NCBI GenBank assembly: GCA_902489675.1
Contig: CABUAP010000080.1
Location: 1-6,127, forward strand
Length of the DNA: 6,127 nucleotides
Source of the DNA: an uncultured Azospirillum sp.
GTDB lineage: Bacteria; Pseudomonadota; Alphaproteobacteria; RF32; CAG-239
Reading direction: 5' to 3'
A model generated the notes under the pieces. That model saw nothing but the letters and a program-made list of their open reading frames with translations. It did no database searches and was not told the origin of the DNA. Below, one piece after another: positions 6,034 to 6,127 of the stretch (positions are counted from its first letter, which is position 1; each line of letters opens with the position of its first letter). The position numbers and the translations under genes are program-made.

Positions 6034-6127
6034 ATGAGCGAAGATTCCGAAGACATTATAAAAAAACTGACCGATGACGTCCCCGACGGCAAGGCAACAT
6101 TTCCTTCCGACCAAGACGACGAGTTCA
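6034..6127 (+). CDS. N-terminal fragment of an unidentified acidic protein (partial)
   Basis: Only 31 codons are inside the window, starting MSEDSEDIIKKL and staying open to the edge. Eleven of the 31 residues are Asp or Glu and three are Lys, with no signal peptide or membrane segment, so this end is probably a soluble, flexible tail. A GAGG site (6025-6028) lies 5 bases before the ATG and overlaps the stop codon of the preceding gene (6024-6026), which indicates translational coupling or at least a shared transcript. Too little is present to identify the family. Confidence 0.65.
   Translation, partial: MSEDSEDIIKKLTDDVPDGKATFPSDQDDEF

Overview
The window looks like a fragment of an alphaproteobacterial chromosome with moderate GC content. 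The main pointer is the adjacent pair rluD then rpoH on the minus strand, an arrangement I recall as common in Alphaproteobacteria. The sigma factor is a clear RpoH, with an RpoH-box-like QKKLFFNLR. A large pyruvate:ferredoxin oxidoreductase gene (nifJ type) sits nearby. Most aerobic relatives use pyruvate dehydrogenase instead, so this hints at an anaerobic, fermentative or nitrogen-fixing lifestyle, for example an uncultured gut or sediment alphaproteobacterium. No rRNA, tRNA, CRISPR array, insertion sequence or phage gene was seen.

Layout. Positions 1-1852 (minus) hold the N-terminal 617 codons of nifJ, cut by the window edge. An AT-rich divergent spacer with phased A/T tracts (1853-2029) follows. 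On the plus strand come a 98-residue lipoprotein of unknown function (2030-2326) and, 13 bases later, a TrmN6/YfiC-type adenine-N6 methyltransferase (2340-3080). The methyltransferase meets, tail to tail with an 11-base overlap, a minus-strand gene for a degenerate GGDEF protein (3070-3657). Upstream of that gene, on the same strand, lie rpoH (3711-4586) and rluD (4666-5664). The 79-base rluD-rpoH gap carries a long inverted repeat that ends directly against the rpoH ribosome binding site. To the right of rluD, a compact divergent promoter region leads to a small single-pass membrane protein (5745-6026) and then to the first 31 codons of an unidentified acidic protein (6034 to the edge).

How the parts relate. 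rluD (23S rRNA pseudouridylation), trmN6 (tRNA adenine methylation) and rpoH (heat-shock transcription) are housekeeping and stress genes. nifJ supplies reduced ferredoxin or flavodoxin from pyruvate. I see no evidence of a dedicated new multi-gene system. The points most worth a second look are the structured rpoH leader, the GGDEF protein that has lost its signature motif, and the face-to-face promoters between rluD and its divergent neighbour.
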